A program made the position numbers and the translations under genes. From NCBI GenBank assembly GCA_038237435.1, contig JBBRYT010000009.1:62001-126000 (forward strand): DNA of 64,000 nt. The letters are read 5' to 3'. The notes beneath the pieces are model-generated. The model was not told the DNA's origin. It saw only the letters and a list, made by a program, of their open reading frames with translations, and made no database searches. The stretch comes from JACCTI01 sp038237435 (GTDB taxonomy: Bacteria > Verrucomicrobiota > Verrucomicrobiia > Chthoniobacterales > UBA10450). Within the stretch, counting starts at the first letter, position 1; each line of letters begins with the position of its first letter. Positions 16,201 through 24,618 of the stretch are shown piece after piece.

Positions 16201-18387
16201 CTACCAGTCCTTATAGACACGACGCACGGCCTTGTGTTCGTCGAGCTGGACGCGCTTTTCCTCATCGCGCATGGAGCGCAGAAGTCGTTCGGCCTGTTGC
16301 GCGCTCATTTGGTTTTCCTCGCCTGCTTCTTCCTGGTCTTCGGCAGCAGTCTCCGCTTTTTCCTGCGGTTGATCTTCCCCAGCGCCTTTCACCTCTCCGG
16401 TCGGCTTTTTCGCAGGCGAGGCGGAAGCGCTGGGGCCCGGCGAAGGCGACTCGCTTCCCTCCCCTTCATTTTCTCCTTCGCCGGGAGAAGGAGTGGGGGA
16501 TGCTTCACCTTCACCGGGTGTGGGTGAGGGACTTCCTTTATTTTCACCTGGGGAGGGCGAAGCCGGTTGTTGCTGGCCCGGTGAGGGACTTGGACTCGAA
16601 CCCTGCGACGACTCGTTAGGCGAAGGAGTCGGCGAATTACCCTGTTGTTTGTCCTGCTTGCCCTCAGACGGAGACGGCGATGAAGAGGGAGATGGCGTCG
16701 GCGTCGATCCGGATTTTTTCTGATCCTGTTGCTTGTCGTTTTGCTTCTGATCTTTTTGATCTCCCTCGCCAGACTGATCCTGCTGTTGCTGCTTATCCTT
16801 GTCTTGCTGTTGATCGTTCTTCTTCTGGTCTTTTTTATCCTGCGGTTTCGGCGAAGGCGACGGACTTGGTTTGGGCGTGGGAGTAGGCGTTGGTTGCTGT
16901 TTCTTCAGATCTTCGATCTTGTTCTTAACGAACTCGTAGTTCTCCTTCGCCTCTTTGTTTTCTGGTTCGATCTTGAGCGTCTGCTCGTAGTGCTGCAGTG
17001 CATTGGTCCAGTCTTTCAACTTCTCGTTAGGCGTTTTTTGCGCCTCGCCGCGCTGGTAAAGTGTGTTGCCGAGATTGTAATGGCTGCGGCTTTGCAGTTG
17101 CGTTTCGGGCGAGAGCAACGCCTGGCTGAATGACTGCAAGGCCTTGCCATAGTCTTTCATCCGGTAAGCGGCCGCGCCGGAATCGAACTGAATCTTCTCG
17201 GCCGCGTCCGTCTTTGGATGCTCCTTTAGCGTTTCCTGAAATCGATTGTAGGCCTCGTTGAATTGGCCGCCGTTGTATTCATTGATCCCTGGTGCCGCGG
17301 CGAAAGTGAGATTAGCGGAAAGAAGAATGATCGCGACCGCCACAGCCTTCTGTCGTTTAGCAGAAGGCCTAACGAGTGGTCGTCGACGCGCATTCTTGCG
17401 TTCGTTAATGAGGAGTGCTGTGGCCAGAGCGAGAAGCGCCGCAGCTAGCGGCCATTGATATCGTTCGATCGGTCGCCGCGCCGTGCGTGCATCGATATCG
17501 CCGGCCTGCATCTTGCCAATTCCCTCGCGATACAGTCGCTGCATCGAGGCGGGGCCATTTTCCAGTGGGAGAAATATTCCGCCGGTTGTTTCGGCGATTT
17601 CGCGCACACGCTTCTCGTCCAACTTTGATTTCACCACTTGACCGCTGCCGTCTTTCACGAACGAAGTTCCGCCGCCCGCTTGCGTCAGCGGAATAAGCGA
17701 ACCTTCCGGCGTGCCGACGCCGACGGTGAAAATGCGCACACCCGCATCGGTCGCGGCCTTCGCCACCTTGACCGCGTCACCCGCCAGCTCTTCGCCGTCG
17801 GTGAAAATAATCAGCGCACGATTTCCGATGGCGGATTTGCCGTAAGTTTTGACCGCGAGATCAATCGCTTCCGAAATATTTGTGCCGCCTTCCGGAATGA
17901 TGTTGGTGTCCAGCTCCGTCAACGCCGCGACCGCCGCGTCGTAATCGATCGTGAGCGGCGCCTGAAGAAAGGCGCGCCCGGCAAAGGCGATCAATCCGAC
18001 ACGATCGCCCCGCAGCTCAGTGATCAGATCCTGTGCGGCCAATTTTACGCGCTCGAGCCGATTCGGCTGCACATCATTCGCGAGCATGCTGCGCGAAGTA
18101 TCAACGGCGATAATAAGATCGATCCCTTTGCGTTTTACTTCTTCGTAAGTGTAGCCCCAGCGCGGTTTCGCCAGACTAACGAGTGCAAGAGCCACAGACG
18201 CGAGCAGCAAAACGAAACGAAAACGGCGCCGGAATTTACTGACAGTCGCGCCGAGTTGAGCAAGCAGACGCGGCGCAACGAATTCCCGTAGTTTGATCGC
18301 GCTGCGATGTTCCGCACGCAGGAAGAGCGCGACGAGCACGGGAAGCGCGAGCAAAGCCCAGAGCCATTCGGGCGCGCCGAAATTCAT
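16201..18387 (-). CDS. BatB-BatC fusion: VWA, TPR and low-complexity tail
   Basis: Residues 1-75 carry two membrane segments, and 88-280 form a von Willebrand A domain with the MIDAS motif D-T-S-R-S at 96-100. Another membrane segment is near 313-328. A second hydrophobic segment near 350 begins the BatC-like part, with TPRs from about 370 to 500. The remaining 230 residues are a highly charged Pro/Ser/Gln/Lys tail with S-P-S-P and T-P-T-P runs, ending in a short helix rich in Arg/Glu. BatB and BatC are usually separate genes, so this is a natural fusion. It overlaps batA by 4 bases. Two words encode P-N-E in the tail region and one encodes L-V-R. Confidence 0.85.
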   Translation of the reverse strand: MNFGAPEWLWALLALPVLVALFLRAEHRSAIKLREFVAPRLLAQLGATVSKFRRRFRFVLLLASVALALVSLAKPRWGYTYEEVKRKGIDLIIAVDTSRSMLANDVQPNRLERVKLAAQDLITELRGDRVGLIAFAGRAFLQAPLTIDYDAAVAALTELDTNIIPEGGTNISEAIDLAVKTYGKSAIGNRALIIFTDGEELAGDAVKVAKAATDAGVRIFTVGVGTPEGSLIPLTQAGGGTSFVKDGSGQVVKSKLDEKRVREIAETTGGIFLPLENGPASMQRLYREGIGKMQAGDIDARTARRPIERYQWPLAAALLALATALLINERKNARRRPLVRPSAKRQKAVAVAIILLSANLTFAAAPGINEYNGGQFNEAYNRFQETLKEHPKTDAAEKIQFDSGAAAYRMKDYGKALQSFSQALLSPETQLQSRSHYNLGNTLYQRGEAQKTPNEKLKDWTNALQHYEQTLKIEPENKEAKENYEFVKNKIEDLKKQQPTPTPTPKPSPSPSPKPQDKKDQKKNDQQQDKDKQQQQDQSGEGDQKDQKQNDKQQDQKKSGSTPTPSPSSSPSPSEGKQDKQQGNSPTPSPNESSQGSSPSPSPGQQQPASPSPGENKGSPSPTPGEGEASPTPSPGEGENEGEGSESPSPGPSASASPAKKPTGEVKGAGEDQPQEKAETAAEDQEEAGEENQMSAQQAERLLRSMRDEEKRVQLDEHKAVRRVYKDW
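16611..16621 (-). repeat. Dispersed 11-mer, exact copy
   Basis: Exact copy on minus in the low-complexity tail of the BatB-C fusion, read as Pro-Asn-Glu. Confidence 0.85.
17367..17377 (+). repeat. Dispersed 11-mer, exact copy
   Basis: Exact copy on plus inside the BatB-C fusion, read on the coding strand as Leu-Val-Arg. Confidence 0.85.
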
Positions 18388-19436
18388 GGCAACTTCCTCC
18401 AGACTGTTTGACCCAAGAGCATCTGCGCGAGGAGCAACCCGCAGCCGCTCATGATGATCACGGGAAACAAGTCGTGGAACTCCTCGAACTTCTTCACGCT
18501 CACTGTCGATTTCTCCAGCTTGTCGATGTCTTGGTAGATCTGTTCGAGCGAACCGGTATCGGTCGCGCGATAAAATTTTCCGTCGGCGATGCGCGCAACC
18601 TCCTTCAGCCCTTCTTCGTTAAAATGAACCCGCTGGTTCTGATAGACGAGGTTCCCGGCGAGATCCGTCATCGGTCCGCGTGCCGTGAAAATGGGGACTG
18701 GTGCGACGCCGTTGATCCCGGCGCCAATCGCGTAAAAGTGAATCTTCAACGCCTTCAATGCTTCCGCCGCAGTGTTCGGTGGAATTTTTCCGGCGTTATT
18801 TTCCCCGTCCGTTAGCAGAATGAGCACGCGGCTTTTGGAACGCTTGTCGTTCAAACGACTCGCGCTGGCCGCGATGCCCGAGCCGATCGCGGTTCCGTCC
18901 TCGACCAGGCCGACGCGCAAGCGATCCAGATTTTGCAGTAACCAGTCGTGATCGAGCGTCATCGGACTAACGACATACGGACGTCCGGCAAATGCGATCA
19001 GACCGATTCGGTCGTTCGGTCGCGCTTCGATGAATTTGCGCGTCACTTCGCGCACGGCATCGACACGCGTGGCCGCGTCGCCGCCGATCGTAAAATCCTT
19101 TGTCAGCATCGAGCCGGAAACATCGAGGGCGAGCATGATGTCGATCCCGCTCGCTTCGACCTGTGTGAGGGTTTTCCCGAGTTGCGGACGCGCCAACGCG
19201 ATGATGAAAAGCGCGAGCGTCAGATAAATCAACGCGCGCAAGAATTTTCCCGCCCGTGTCGTGCTGCTTTTTCCGAGACCACGCAGAATGGTGGTTGAAG
19301 AAAAAACCAGCGCACCGCTCGGTCCGCGTTGGCCGCGGAGATACGCCAGCACCGGCAGCGCGAGGAGCAACAGGAGCAGCCACGGTTGCGCGAAAGTCAG
19401 CGCGCTATTTCGCGATAACCAATCAGGCAGGTGCAA
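18384..19436 (-). CDS. batA: BatA-like VWA protein
   Basis: The 350-residue membrane protein has hydrophobic segments at about 17-33 and 65-82, then a VWA domain with the intact MIDAS motif D-V-S-G-S at 104-108 and the downstream Thr/Asp sites in L-L-T-D-G-E-N-N, and a C-terminal membrane segment (V-I-I-M-S-G-C-G-L-L-L-A-Q-M). This is the standard BatA layout, 328-350 residues. It overlaps the upstream DUF4381 gene by 14 bases and the BatB-C gene by 4 bases. With MoxR it is thought to form an AAA/VWA pair in which the ATPase remodels a metal-dependent adhesion complex. Confidence 0.88.
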   Translation of the reverse strand: MHLPDWLSRNSALTFAQPWLLLLLLALPVLAYLRGQRGPSGALVFSSTTILRGLGKSSTTRAGKFLRALIYLTLALFIIALARPQLGKTLTQVEASGIDIMLALDVSGSMLTKDFTIGGDAATRVDAVREVTRKFIEARPNDRIGLIAFAGRPYVVSPMTLDHDWLLQNLDRLRVGLVEDGTAIGSGIAASASRLNDKRSKSRVLILLTDGENNAGKIPPNTAAEALKALKIHFYAIGAGINGVAPVPIFTARGPMTDLAGNLVYQNQRVHFNEEGLKEVARIADGKFYRATDTGSLEQIYQDIDKLEKSTVSVKKFEEFHDLFPVIIMSGCGLLLAQMLLGQTVWRKLP

Positions 19437-19938
19437 GCTCGCCTCCCTTCACGAAGCGCAACGCTTCTTCGAGCAGAAGTTCGCTATCAGCGGTGGTCGC
19501 GTCGTAGCGTGCGAACTTGATCAGATCGCAGCGGTTCAAGAAATCGCCGAGCAAGGAACGTTCGTCCGCGGAGAAATTTGAAGTGCGCGCCAGGGCTTCG
19601 AGAAATTCCACCGAAGTCTGGCGGGTGAGCGGCAAATGATATTGTTCGGTCACGTAACGCCGCAAAATATCCGAGACGCGAATACTAAATTTGTAGGGCG
19701 TTTCGCGTTCGATCTCGACTCGCGCGAGCTCAAGAAGTTTCAAGGCGCGTTCGCGTGGCGTTTCGATGTGTTTCGGCCGGCGGCGGCGCCAGCGAATTAT
19801 TTGCCAGATGATCAAACCAATCAGCGCGAGCGCGAAAAATGCGCAGACGAAAACGAGCCAGGTCGGAATGAGCGAGTAATCAACCGGCGGCGAGATGTCG
19901 TGAAAATCCTGCGCTAGAAAAAAGTGCACGGCCATCAC
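19423..19938 (-). CDS. DUF4381 membrane protein of the MoxR-Bat operon
   Basis: A 171-residue protein with one membrane segment near 26-47 (L-V-F-V-C-A-F-F-A-L-A-L-I-G-L-I-I-W) followed by a basic R-W-R-R-R-R-P-K and a cytoplasmic helical domain containing I-L-R-R-Y-V and F-L-E-A-L. DUF4381 proteins are found between DUF58 and BatA genes in many MoxR operons, exactly as here, where it directly abuts the DUF58 gene. Its biochemical role is not known. It may connect the DUF58 protein to the membrane VWA pair. Confidence 0.8.
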   Translation of the reverse strand: MMAVHFFLAQDFHDISPPVDYSLIPTWLVFVCAFFALALIGLIIWQIIRWRRRRPKHIETPRERALKLLELARVEIERETPYKFSIRVSDILRRYVTEQYHLPLTRQTSVEFLEALARTSNFSADERSLLGDFLNRCDLIKFARYDATTADSELLLEEALRFVKGGELAPA

Positions 19939-20841
19939 TCAACGCAACGCCATGCGGCGTTCGCGTTGTTTAAAAAAAGAACGCAATTCGGGCAGATAAT
20001 CGCGGTTGGTCTGCAGCGAGATGGTGTCGATGTTGTTGCGGCGCAGGGTGCGCTGCAAATCGGCCGTTTGCGCTTCGGCCAGTTCGGTAAAATTCGCGCG
20101 GGTCGAGCGATTGCCGGTGTTAATCTCGATTTGCTCGCCGCTCTCGGCATCTTCCAAAGTGATGATGCCTACGTCGGGCAGAATTTTTTCGCGTTCGTCC
20201 TGCACGTGAATGGCGATGAAATCGTGTCGTCGTCCAGTGACGGCTAATTCGCGCGTGAAGTCTCGCGTCTGAAAATCAGAAACGAAAAAGACGACCGCCC
20301 GTCGCGTCACGACTTTATTCAAATACTGCAAGGCCAGTGCAGCGTCAGTGCCGCGGCTTTGCGGTTGGAAAAACAAGATCTCGCGAATCAATCGCAGCGT
20401 ATGCGAGCGGCCTTTTTTTGCTGGAATGTATAGCTCCACCTGGTCGGTAAAAAGCAGCAGCCCGACTTTGTCGTTGTTGCGAATCGCGCTGAAGGCGAGC
20501 AGACATGCGACTTCCGCGGCGAGCTCGCGCTTCGATTGCGACGAACTGCCGAAACTTCCTGACGCGCTGACGTCGACGACGAGAATGACGGTGAGCTCGC
20601 GTTCCTCCGTAAATTTTTTGACGAAAGCGGTGCCGAGCCGCGCGGTCACGTTCCAATCAATCGCCCGGATTTCGTCGCCCGGCTGATACTCGCGGACTTC
20701 ATCGAAATTCATTCCGCGTCCCTTAAAGACGCTGTGATAATCGCCCGCGAAAACCGTTTGCACCAAACCGCGCGTCTTAATTTCCAGCGCGCGGATTTTT
20801 TTGAGGATTTCCGCCGGAGTCTTCTGCTCAGTGGTTGTCAT
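19939..20841 (-). CDS. DUF58 family protein
   Basis: A 300-residue cytoplasmic protein with the DUF58 signature G-D-Y-H-S-V-F-K-G-R-G-M-x-F-x-E-V-R-E-Y-Q-P-G-D-E-I-R-x-I-D-W-N-x-T-A-R at about 33-68, followed by a VWA-like fold (V-I-L-V-V-D-V-S-A-S-G near 85-95). The V-D-V-S-A-S resembles a MIDAS D-x-S-x-S. Its ATG overlaps the moxR stop by one base (TAATG), indicating coupling. DUF58 proteins are the usual partners of MoxR ATPases. The substrate of this pair is unknown. Confidence 0.9.
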   Translation of the reverse strand: MTTTEQKTPAEILKKIRALEIKTRGLVQTVFAGDYHSVFKGRGMNFDEVREYQPGDEIRAIDWNVTARLGTAFVKKFTEERELTVILVVDVSASGSFGSSSQSKRELAAEVACLLAFSAIRNNDKVGLLLFTDQVELYIPAKKGRSHTLRLIREILFFQPQSRGTDAALALQYLNKVVTRRAVVFFVSDFQTRDFTRELAVTGRRHDFIAIHVQDEREKILPDVGIITLEDAESGEQIEINTGNRSTRANFTELAEAQTADLQRTLRRNNIDTISLQTNRDYLPELRSFFKQRERRMALR

Positions 20842-21827
20842 TACGGAACAGGCAAGCCGGCAAAAATTCGCTCGATGATTGTTTCGCTCGAAATCGTTTC
20901 TGCTTCCGCTTCGTAGCTCACGATGATGCGGTGACGCAGAACGTCCTGTCCGATGCTCTTGATGTCTTGCGGGGTGACGTATCCGCGCCCGTTCAAGAAC
21001 GCATGGGCGCGTGCGGCCAACGCGAGATAAATAGTGGCGCGCGGCGAAGCGCCGTAACGAATCAATCCGTCGAGTTCCAGATTGTAAGTAGCGGGCTCGC
21101 GCGTCGCCCAGACGACATCGACGATGTAATCTTTTACGCGATCGTCAATGTAGATGCTGTTCACGACGTTGCGCGCGGCAATGATTTGCTGCGGATCGAC
21201 CACGGCCTTAACTGCGAGATTGGGGGCGGACGTCGCCATCAAATCGAGAATGGTTCGCTCCTCGGTTTTTGCGGGATAACCGACGTGCAGCTTCAACATG
21301 AAGCGATCGAGTTGGGCCTCGGGCAGTTGGTAAGTGCCTTCTTGTTCCAGCGGATTTTGCGTGGCCAGCACAAGAAACGGATCGGACAGGGGATACGTTT
21401 TATCGCCAATCGTGACCTGCCGTTCCTGCATCGCTTCCAGCAAAGCGCTCTGCACTTTTGCCGGTGCGCGATTGATTTCGTCGGCCAAAATCAGATTCGA
21501 AAAAAGCGGGCCGAACTTGGTTGTGAATTCTCCGCTGCGCGGATTGTAAATCAGCGTGCCGATTAAATCGGCCGGCAAAAGATCAGGCGTAAATTGCAAT
21601 CGCTGAAATCCAGTCTGCACTGCCGCGGCCATCGTCTTGACGGTCAACGTTTTCGCCAAACCCGGAACGCCTTCTAAAAGAATGTGCCCGTTCGCCAGCA
21701 GGCCGAGTAAAAGACGATCGACAAGATATTTTTGGCCGACGACGACGCGGCCCACTTCCTCGCGGAGACGGGGAATCCATTGGCCGAGCTCTTGCACTTC
21801 ATGGGTAATTTCCTGCGTCGATTTCAT
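20841..21827 (-). CDS. MoxR family AAA+ ATPase
   Basis: The 328-residue protein carries a Walker A motif G-V-P-G-L-A-K-T at 53-60, Walker B L-I-L-A-D-E-I-N-R-A near 112-121, sensor 1 in L-V-L-A-T-Q-N-P-L-E-Q-E-G-T and the C-terminal helical lid with Y-G-A-S-P-R-A. These are typical of the MoxR/RavA group. It is the first gene of a seven-gene minus-strand operon with DUF58, DUF4381, BatA, BatB-C, BatD and BatE-like proteins. MoxR ATPases act as chaperones that activate VWA partners, commonly linked to envelope stress tolerance. A 46-base gap separates it from der. Confidence 0.94.
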   Translation of the reverse strand: MKSTQEITHEVQELGQWIPRLREEVGRVVVGQKYLVDRLLLGLLANGHILLEGVPGLAKTLTVKTMAAAVQTGFQRLQFTPDLLPADLIGTLIYNPRSGEFTTKFGPLFSNLILADEINRAPAKVQSALLEAMQERQVTIGDKTYPLSDPFLVLATQNPLEQEGTYQLPEAQLDRFMLKLHVGYPAKTEERTILDLMATSAPNLAVKAVVDPQQIIAARNVVNSIYIDDRVKDYIVDVVWATREPATYNLELDGLIRYGASPRATIYLALAARAHAFLNGRGYVTPQDIKSIGQDVLRHRIIVSYEAEAETISSETIIERIFAGLPVP

Positions 21828-21873
21828 AGAAAAGGGTGAGACAGGCGAGAGGCCGCCAACGTTCGAAACAAGG

Positions 21874-23238
21874 CTAACTATCGTTCTCTTGGGTGCGAGC
21901 GCGACAAGTGATCAAAACCGGCAGCCCCGGATATGGCTCGGCCTTGCGGATCCGTCCCTCGAGATATCGCCGATAAGTATCGCCAAGCAACTTCGGTTGA
22001 TTGACGAAGAGGACAAACTTCGGCGGATCGATGGCGTTATCCGATTCGCCGCTCGATTGTGTGGCGTAGAAAAGCTTCAGGCGTTTGTTGCCTATTGTTG
22101 GGGGAAGGGTTTCGGCGACTGCTGCGCGTAGCATGCGGTTGAGAATTCCGGTCCCGATGCGTTTGGTGGCGGCGCGTTGTATTTCGGAAATAAAATGAAA
22201 AACCTGCTGCACATTTTCGCCGGTGATCGCCGACGCCACCAGAACCGGCGCGTAATCGAGAAAGAAAAGACGCTCGCGAGTGTCGACTATCAATTCCTGC
22301 ATGGTGGCCTTTTGTCCGCGCGCAGGTTTCACCAGATCCCATTTGTTCAAAACGACCAGCGACGGTTTGCGCGACTCCTGGATCAGGCCGGCGATTTTCT
22401 TGTCCTGGCTGGTGACACCACTCGTTAGGTCGATGACCAACACACAAAGATCCGCCCGACGGATGGTCCGTTCCGCGCGCATGACGCTGAAAACTTCCAC
22501 TGATGTCGAATGCTTGCTGCGCGCGCGCATGCCGGCGGTATCGATGAGCAAGTAAGGCTGGCCGTCGCGTTCGTAGGCGATGTCGACCGCATCGCGCGTC
22601 GTGCCGGGAATCTCGCTCACGATCGTGCGCTCATCGTGCAAGATCGAATTGATGAGCGATGATTTGCCCGCATTCGGTCGCCCGATGATGGCGAGCGAAA
22701 GAGGTTTGGCGGTTGGCTCGCTATTGCTTTCCGATGGCGGCAGATGTCGATCAATGACTTCGAGCAAGTCGTTGATTCCGCGACCATGGGCTGCGCTGAT
22801 CGGGATTGTTTCGTCGAAATTCAACTTTACGAAATCGCTTTCGAGCGCTTCGTGATTTGGGTGATCGATTTTGTTGATCACAAGCACGATCGGTTGCTTC
22901 GATTTGCGCAACATTTTCGCCAGCTCTTGATCGGGCGGCGCGAGGCCGTGTTGTGCATCCACCACGAAAAGAATCACATCACTGTCCCGCATCGCGGCGT
23001 CGGCGGCTTTCCGCACTTGTGCTGTCAATTCCGTTTCGCCCGCTCCGCCAATGCCGCCCGTATCCCAGACCAGAAACGGTCGCGCGCCCTTTGAACTCGG
23101 CGCGGCGAGACGATCGCGCGTGATGCCCGGTTGATCGTGCACGATGGCAATGTTGCGACCTACGAGACGATTGAAGAGCGCGGATTTTCCGACGTTGGGC
23201 CGGCCGACAATCGCAACTTTTCCGGCTAACGGTTGCAC
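21874..23238 (-). CDS. der: Ribosome biogenesis GTPase Der (EngA)
   Basis: A 454-residue tandem-GTPase. The first G domain has G-R-P-N-V-G-K-S at 11-18 and the second G-R-P-N-A-G-K-S near 185; each is followed by D-T-G/D-T-A-G switch-II motifs and N-K-I-D/N-K-W-D base-recognition motifs, and a KH-like domain closes the protein. Required for 50S ribosomal subunit assembly. The start codon is GTG (23236-23238), and the copy of the dispersed word TTGCCTAACAAGT that ends here both supplies the pgsA stop and brings the GTG next to it. A near-exact word (ACTCGTTAGGT at 22420) lies in the second G domain. Length is normal. Confidence 0.95.
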   Translation of the reverse strand: MQPLAGKVAIVGRPNVGKSALFNRLVGRNIAIVHDQPGITRDRLAAPSSKGARPFLVWDTGGIGGAGETELTAQVRKAADAAMRDSDVILFVVDAQHGLAPPDQELAKMLRKSKQPIVLVINKIDHPNHEALESDFVKLNFDETIPISAAHGRGINDLLEVIDRHLPPSESNSEPTAKPLSLAIIGRPNAGKSSLINSILHDERTIVSEIPGTTRDAVDIAYERDGQPYLLIDTAGMRARSKHSTSVEVFSVMRAERTIRRADLCVLVIDLTSGVTSQDKKIAGLIQESRKPSLVVLNKWDLVKPARGQKATMQELIVDTRERLFFLDYAPVLVASAITGENVQQVFHFISEIQRAATKRIGTGILNRMLRAAVAETLPPTIGNKRLKLFYATQSSGESDNAIDPPKFVLFVNQPKLLGDTYRRYLEGRIRKAEPYPGLPVLITCRARTQENDS

Positions 23239-23249
23239 TTGTTAGGCAA
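23237..23249 (-). repeat. Dispersed word at the pgsA/der junction
   Basis: Reading minus, TTGCCTAACAAGT contains the TAA stop of pgsA and overlaps the first two bases of the GTG start of der, so one word forms the whole gene junction. Confidence 0.8.
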
Positions 23250-23847
23250 CGTTCGCGTTGGCGTGTCCTTCGGCTTGCAGCTGCCGCACACCGTCGAGCA
23301 CGTAGATCACGCCGGAAATAAATGTGAAGAATCCAGCTGCGATCACGAGATAAGACAGTGGCAGAATTCGCAACTGCAACATGACCCAAGCGATCGCCGC
23401 CATCTGCAATACGGTCGCGACTTTACCTGTCCAACTCGGACGCACACGCACCGTTCCGTTTAACAGATGCAAAACCAAGCTGCCCACGACGATGACGACA
23501 TCTCGCGTGATGACGAGCACCGGAAACCACACCGGGAATCTTCCATAATGCGGATCGACCTCGCTCCAATTACTGATGCTGAGCGTGATGATGCCACTGA
23601 GCAAAAGGCCTTTATCCGCAATTGGGTCGAGAATAACTCCGAGCCTGCTGCGTTGGTTATAACGGCGCGCGACATAGCCATCGAGCCCATCGCTCACCGC
23701 CGCGACTAGGAAAATGCAGATGGCAGTGAAGCGCATCCATTCCTGTGGATCGCCGTTCTGTACACTCTGCCCGTAATAGATCGCCATGGTCACGAAGGCG
23801 GGAATGAGGCAGATGCGAACTATCGTGATCTTGTTAGCTGTCGTCAT
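23242..23847 (-). CDS. pgsA: CDP-diacylglycerol-glycerol-3-phosphate 3-phosphatidyltransferase
   Basis: Makes phosphatidylglycerol phosphate in the inner membrane. From the ATG at 23847 the 201-residue protein starts M-T-T-A-N-K-I-T-I-V-R, and the CDP-alcohol phosphotransferase motif D-G-L-D-G-Y-V-A-R-x8-G-x3-D-x3-D is intact near residues 55-80. Four or more membrane segments follow. A longer ORF from 23931 reaches into the tRNA-Leu promoter and is not plausible. The enzyme and the psd/pssA genes at 35.6-37.1 kb provide most of the phospholipid head-group pathway in this window. Confidence 0.9.
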   Translation of the reverse strand: MTTANKITIVRICLIPAFVTMAIYYGQSVQNGDPQEWMRFTAICIFLVAAVSDGLDGYVARRYNQRSRLGVILDPIADKGLLLSGIITLSISNWSEVDPHYGRFPVWFPVLVITRDVVIVVGSLVLHLLNGTVRVRPSWTGKVATVLQMAAIAWVMLQLRILPLSYLVIAAGFFTFISGVIYVLDGVRQLQAEGHANANVA

Positions 23848-23892
23848 CGCTTGGAATGAGATTTGCCCGCTGCGGCGCGCATCGCAAATCAT

Positions 23893-23920
23893 TTGGTCTG
23901 CGCGCGCGGACGAGTAGAAT
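23893..23920 (+). promoter_or_regulatory. Sigma-70-type promoter of tRNA-Leu
   Basis: TTGGTC at 23893-23898 and TAGAAT at 23915-23920 are 16 bases apart, and the mature tRNA begins 12 bases after the -10 box. A GC-rich discriminator (GTGCCGCGC) follows, as is usual for stable-RNA promoters. It overlaps the upstream region of divergent pgsA. Confidence 0.6.
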
Positions 23921-23932
23921 GTGCCGCGCAAA

Positions 23933-24018
23933 GCCGCTGTGGCGAAATGGCAGACGCAACGGACTTAAAATCCGTTGGGCTTAAAAGGCCCGTGCCGGTT
24001 CGAGTCCGGCCAGCGGCA
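23933..24018 (+). tRNA. tRNA-Leu (TAA anticodon)
   Basis: A complete cloverleaf of 86 bases can be folded. The acceptor GCCGCTG pairs with CAGCGGC, the discriminator is A (CCA is not encoded), the anticodon stem ACGGA/TCCGT encloses the loop CTTAAAA with anticodon TAA, and the long variable arm GGGCTTAAAAGGCCC is typical of class II tRNA-Leu. T-loop GGTTCGAGTCC is standard. Reads UUA and, by wobble, UUG codons, and UUA is the leucine codon used inside the dispersed word. Confidence 0.97.
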
Positions 24019-24029
24019 GTTCCCGCTTT

Positions 24030-24040
24030 GCCTAACGAGT
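24030..24040 (+). repeat. Dispersed 11-mer, exact copy after tRNA-Leu
   Basis: TTTGCCTAACGAGT lies 11 bases after tRNA-Leu and 7 bases before the next ATG, in the leader of the downstream oxidoreductase gene. Confidence 0.85.
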
Positions 24041-24047
24041 CTTAATT

Positions 24048-24614
24048 ATGGCCGACAAACCCCTCTACATTCCTGTGTTGCTCGGAACCGCGCGGCAGGC
24101 CCGGCGGAGCGAGCACGTGGCGAATTTCGTTTTCAGCGAAATGAAGAAACGGCCGGAGATCGAGACCGAGCTGATTGACGTGCGCCAGCTGAAAATGACG
24201 TTACAAGACGCCGGCGAAGAAATGAAAGACGCGGATTTCGCCCAGAAAATGACGCGCGCGGATGGATTGGCCATCGTTACGCCGGAATACAATCATGGTT
24301 ACCCGGGGCTGTTGAAACACGCGCTCGATATGTGTCTGGAAGAATACATTCACAAAACCGTCGGTTTTGTGGGGGTGTCGGCGGGCCCATTTGGTGGCTC
24401 GCGCGTGATTGAAAATTTGCTTCCGGTGGTGCGCGAACTGGGATTGGTCGCGACTTTTACCGACGTGAATTTCAGTCGAGTAAGGGACGCGTTCGACGAG
24501 AAGGGGAATCTGAAAGACGAAAAGTATGTTGGCCGCGTCGCGAAGTTTTTGAACGAACTTGTCTGGATGTCGCGTGTGCTGCGGCACGGTCGCGAGAATA
24601 TTCCACCACTCTAA
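24048..24614 (+). CDS. NADPH-dependent FMN reductase family protein
   Basis: A 188-residue flavodoxin-like reductase. The FMN phosphate loop is visible as L-L-G-T-A-R-Q-A-R-R-S near 11-21, the flavin-binding P-E-Y-N-H-G-Y-P-G-x-L-K near 78-90, and G-V-S-A-G-P-F-G-G-S-R near 108-118. Such enzymes transfer electrons from NAD(P)H to FMN, quinones, azo or chromate substrates; the physiological one cannot be read here. It starts 29 bases after tRNA-Leu and may be read from the same transcript. Confidence 0.88.
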   Translation: MADKPLYIPVLLGTARQARRSEHVANFVFSEMKKRPEIETELIDVRQLKMTLQDAGEEMKDADFAQKMTRADGLAIVTPEYNHGYPGLLKHALDMCLEEYIHKTVGFVGVSAGPFGGSRVIENLLPVVRELGLVATFTDVNFSRVRDAFDEKGNLKDEKYVGRVAKFLNELVWMSRVLRHGRENIPPL

Positions 24615-24618
24615 AAGC

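Noticed and set aside
16495..16900. Long plus-strand ORFs in the S-P-rich region
   Set aside because: They are low-complexity shadows of the BatB-C fusion on minus, which has VWA and TPR motifs.
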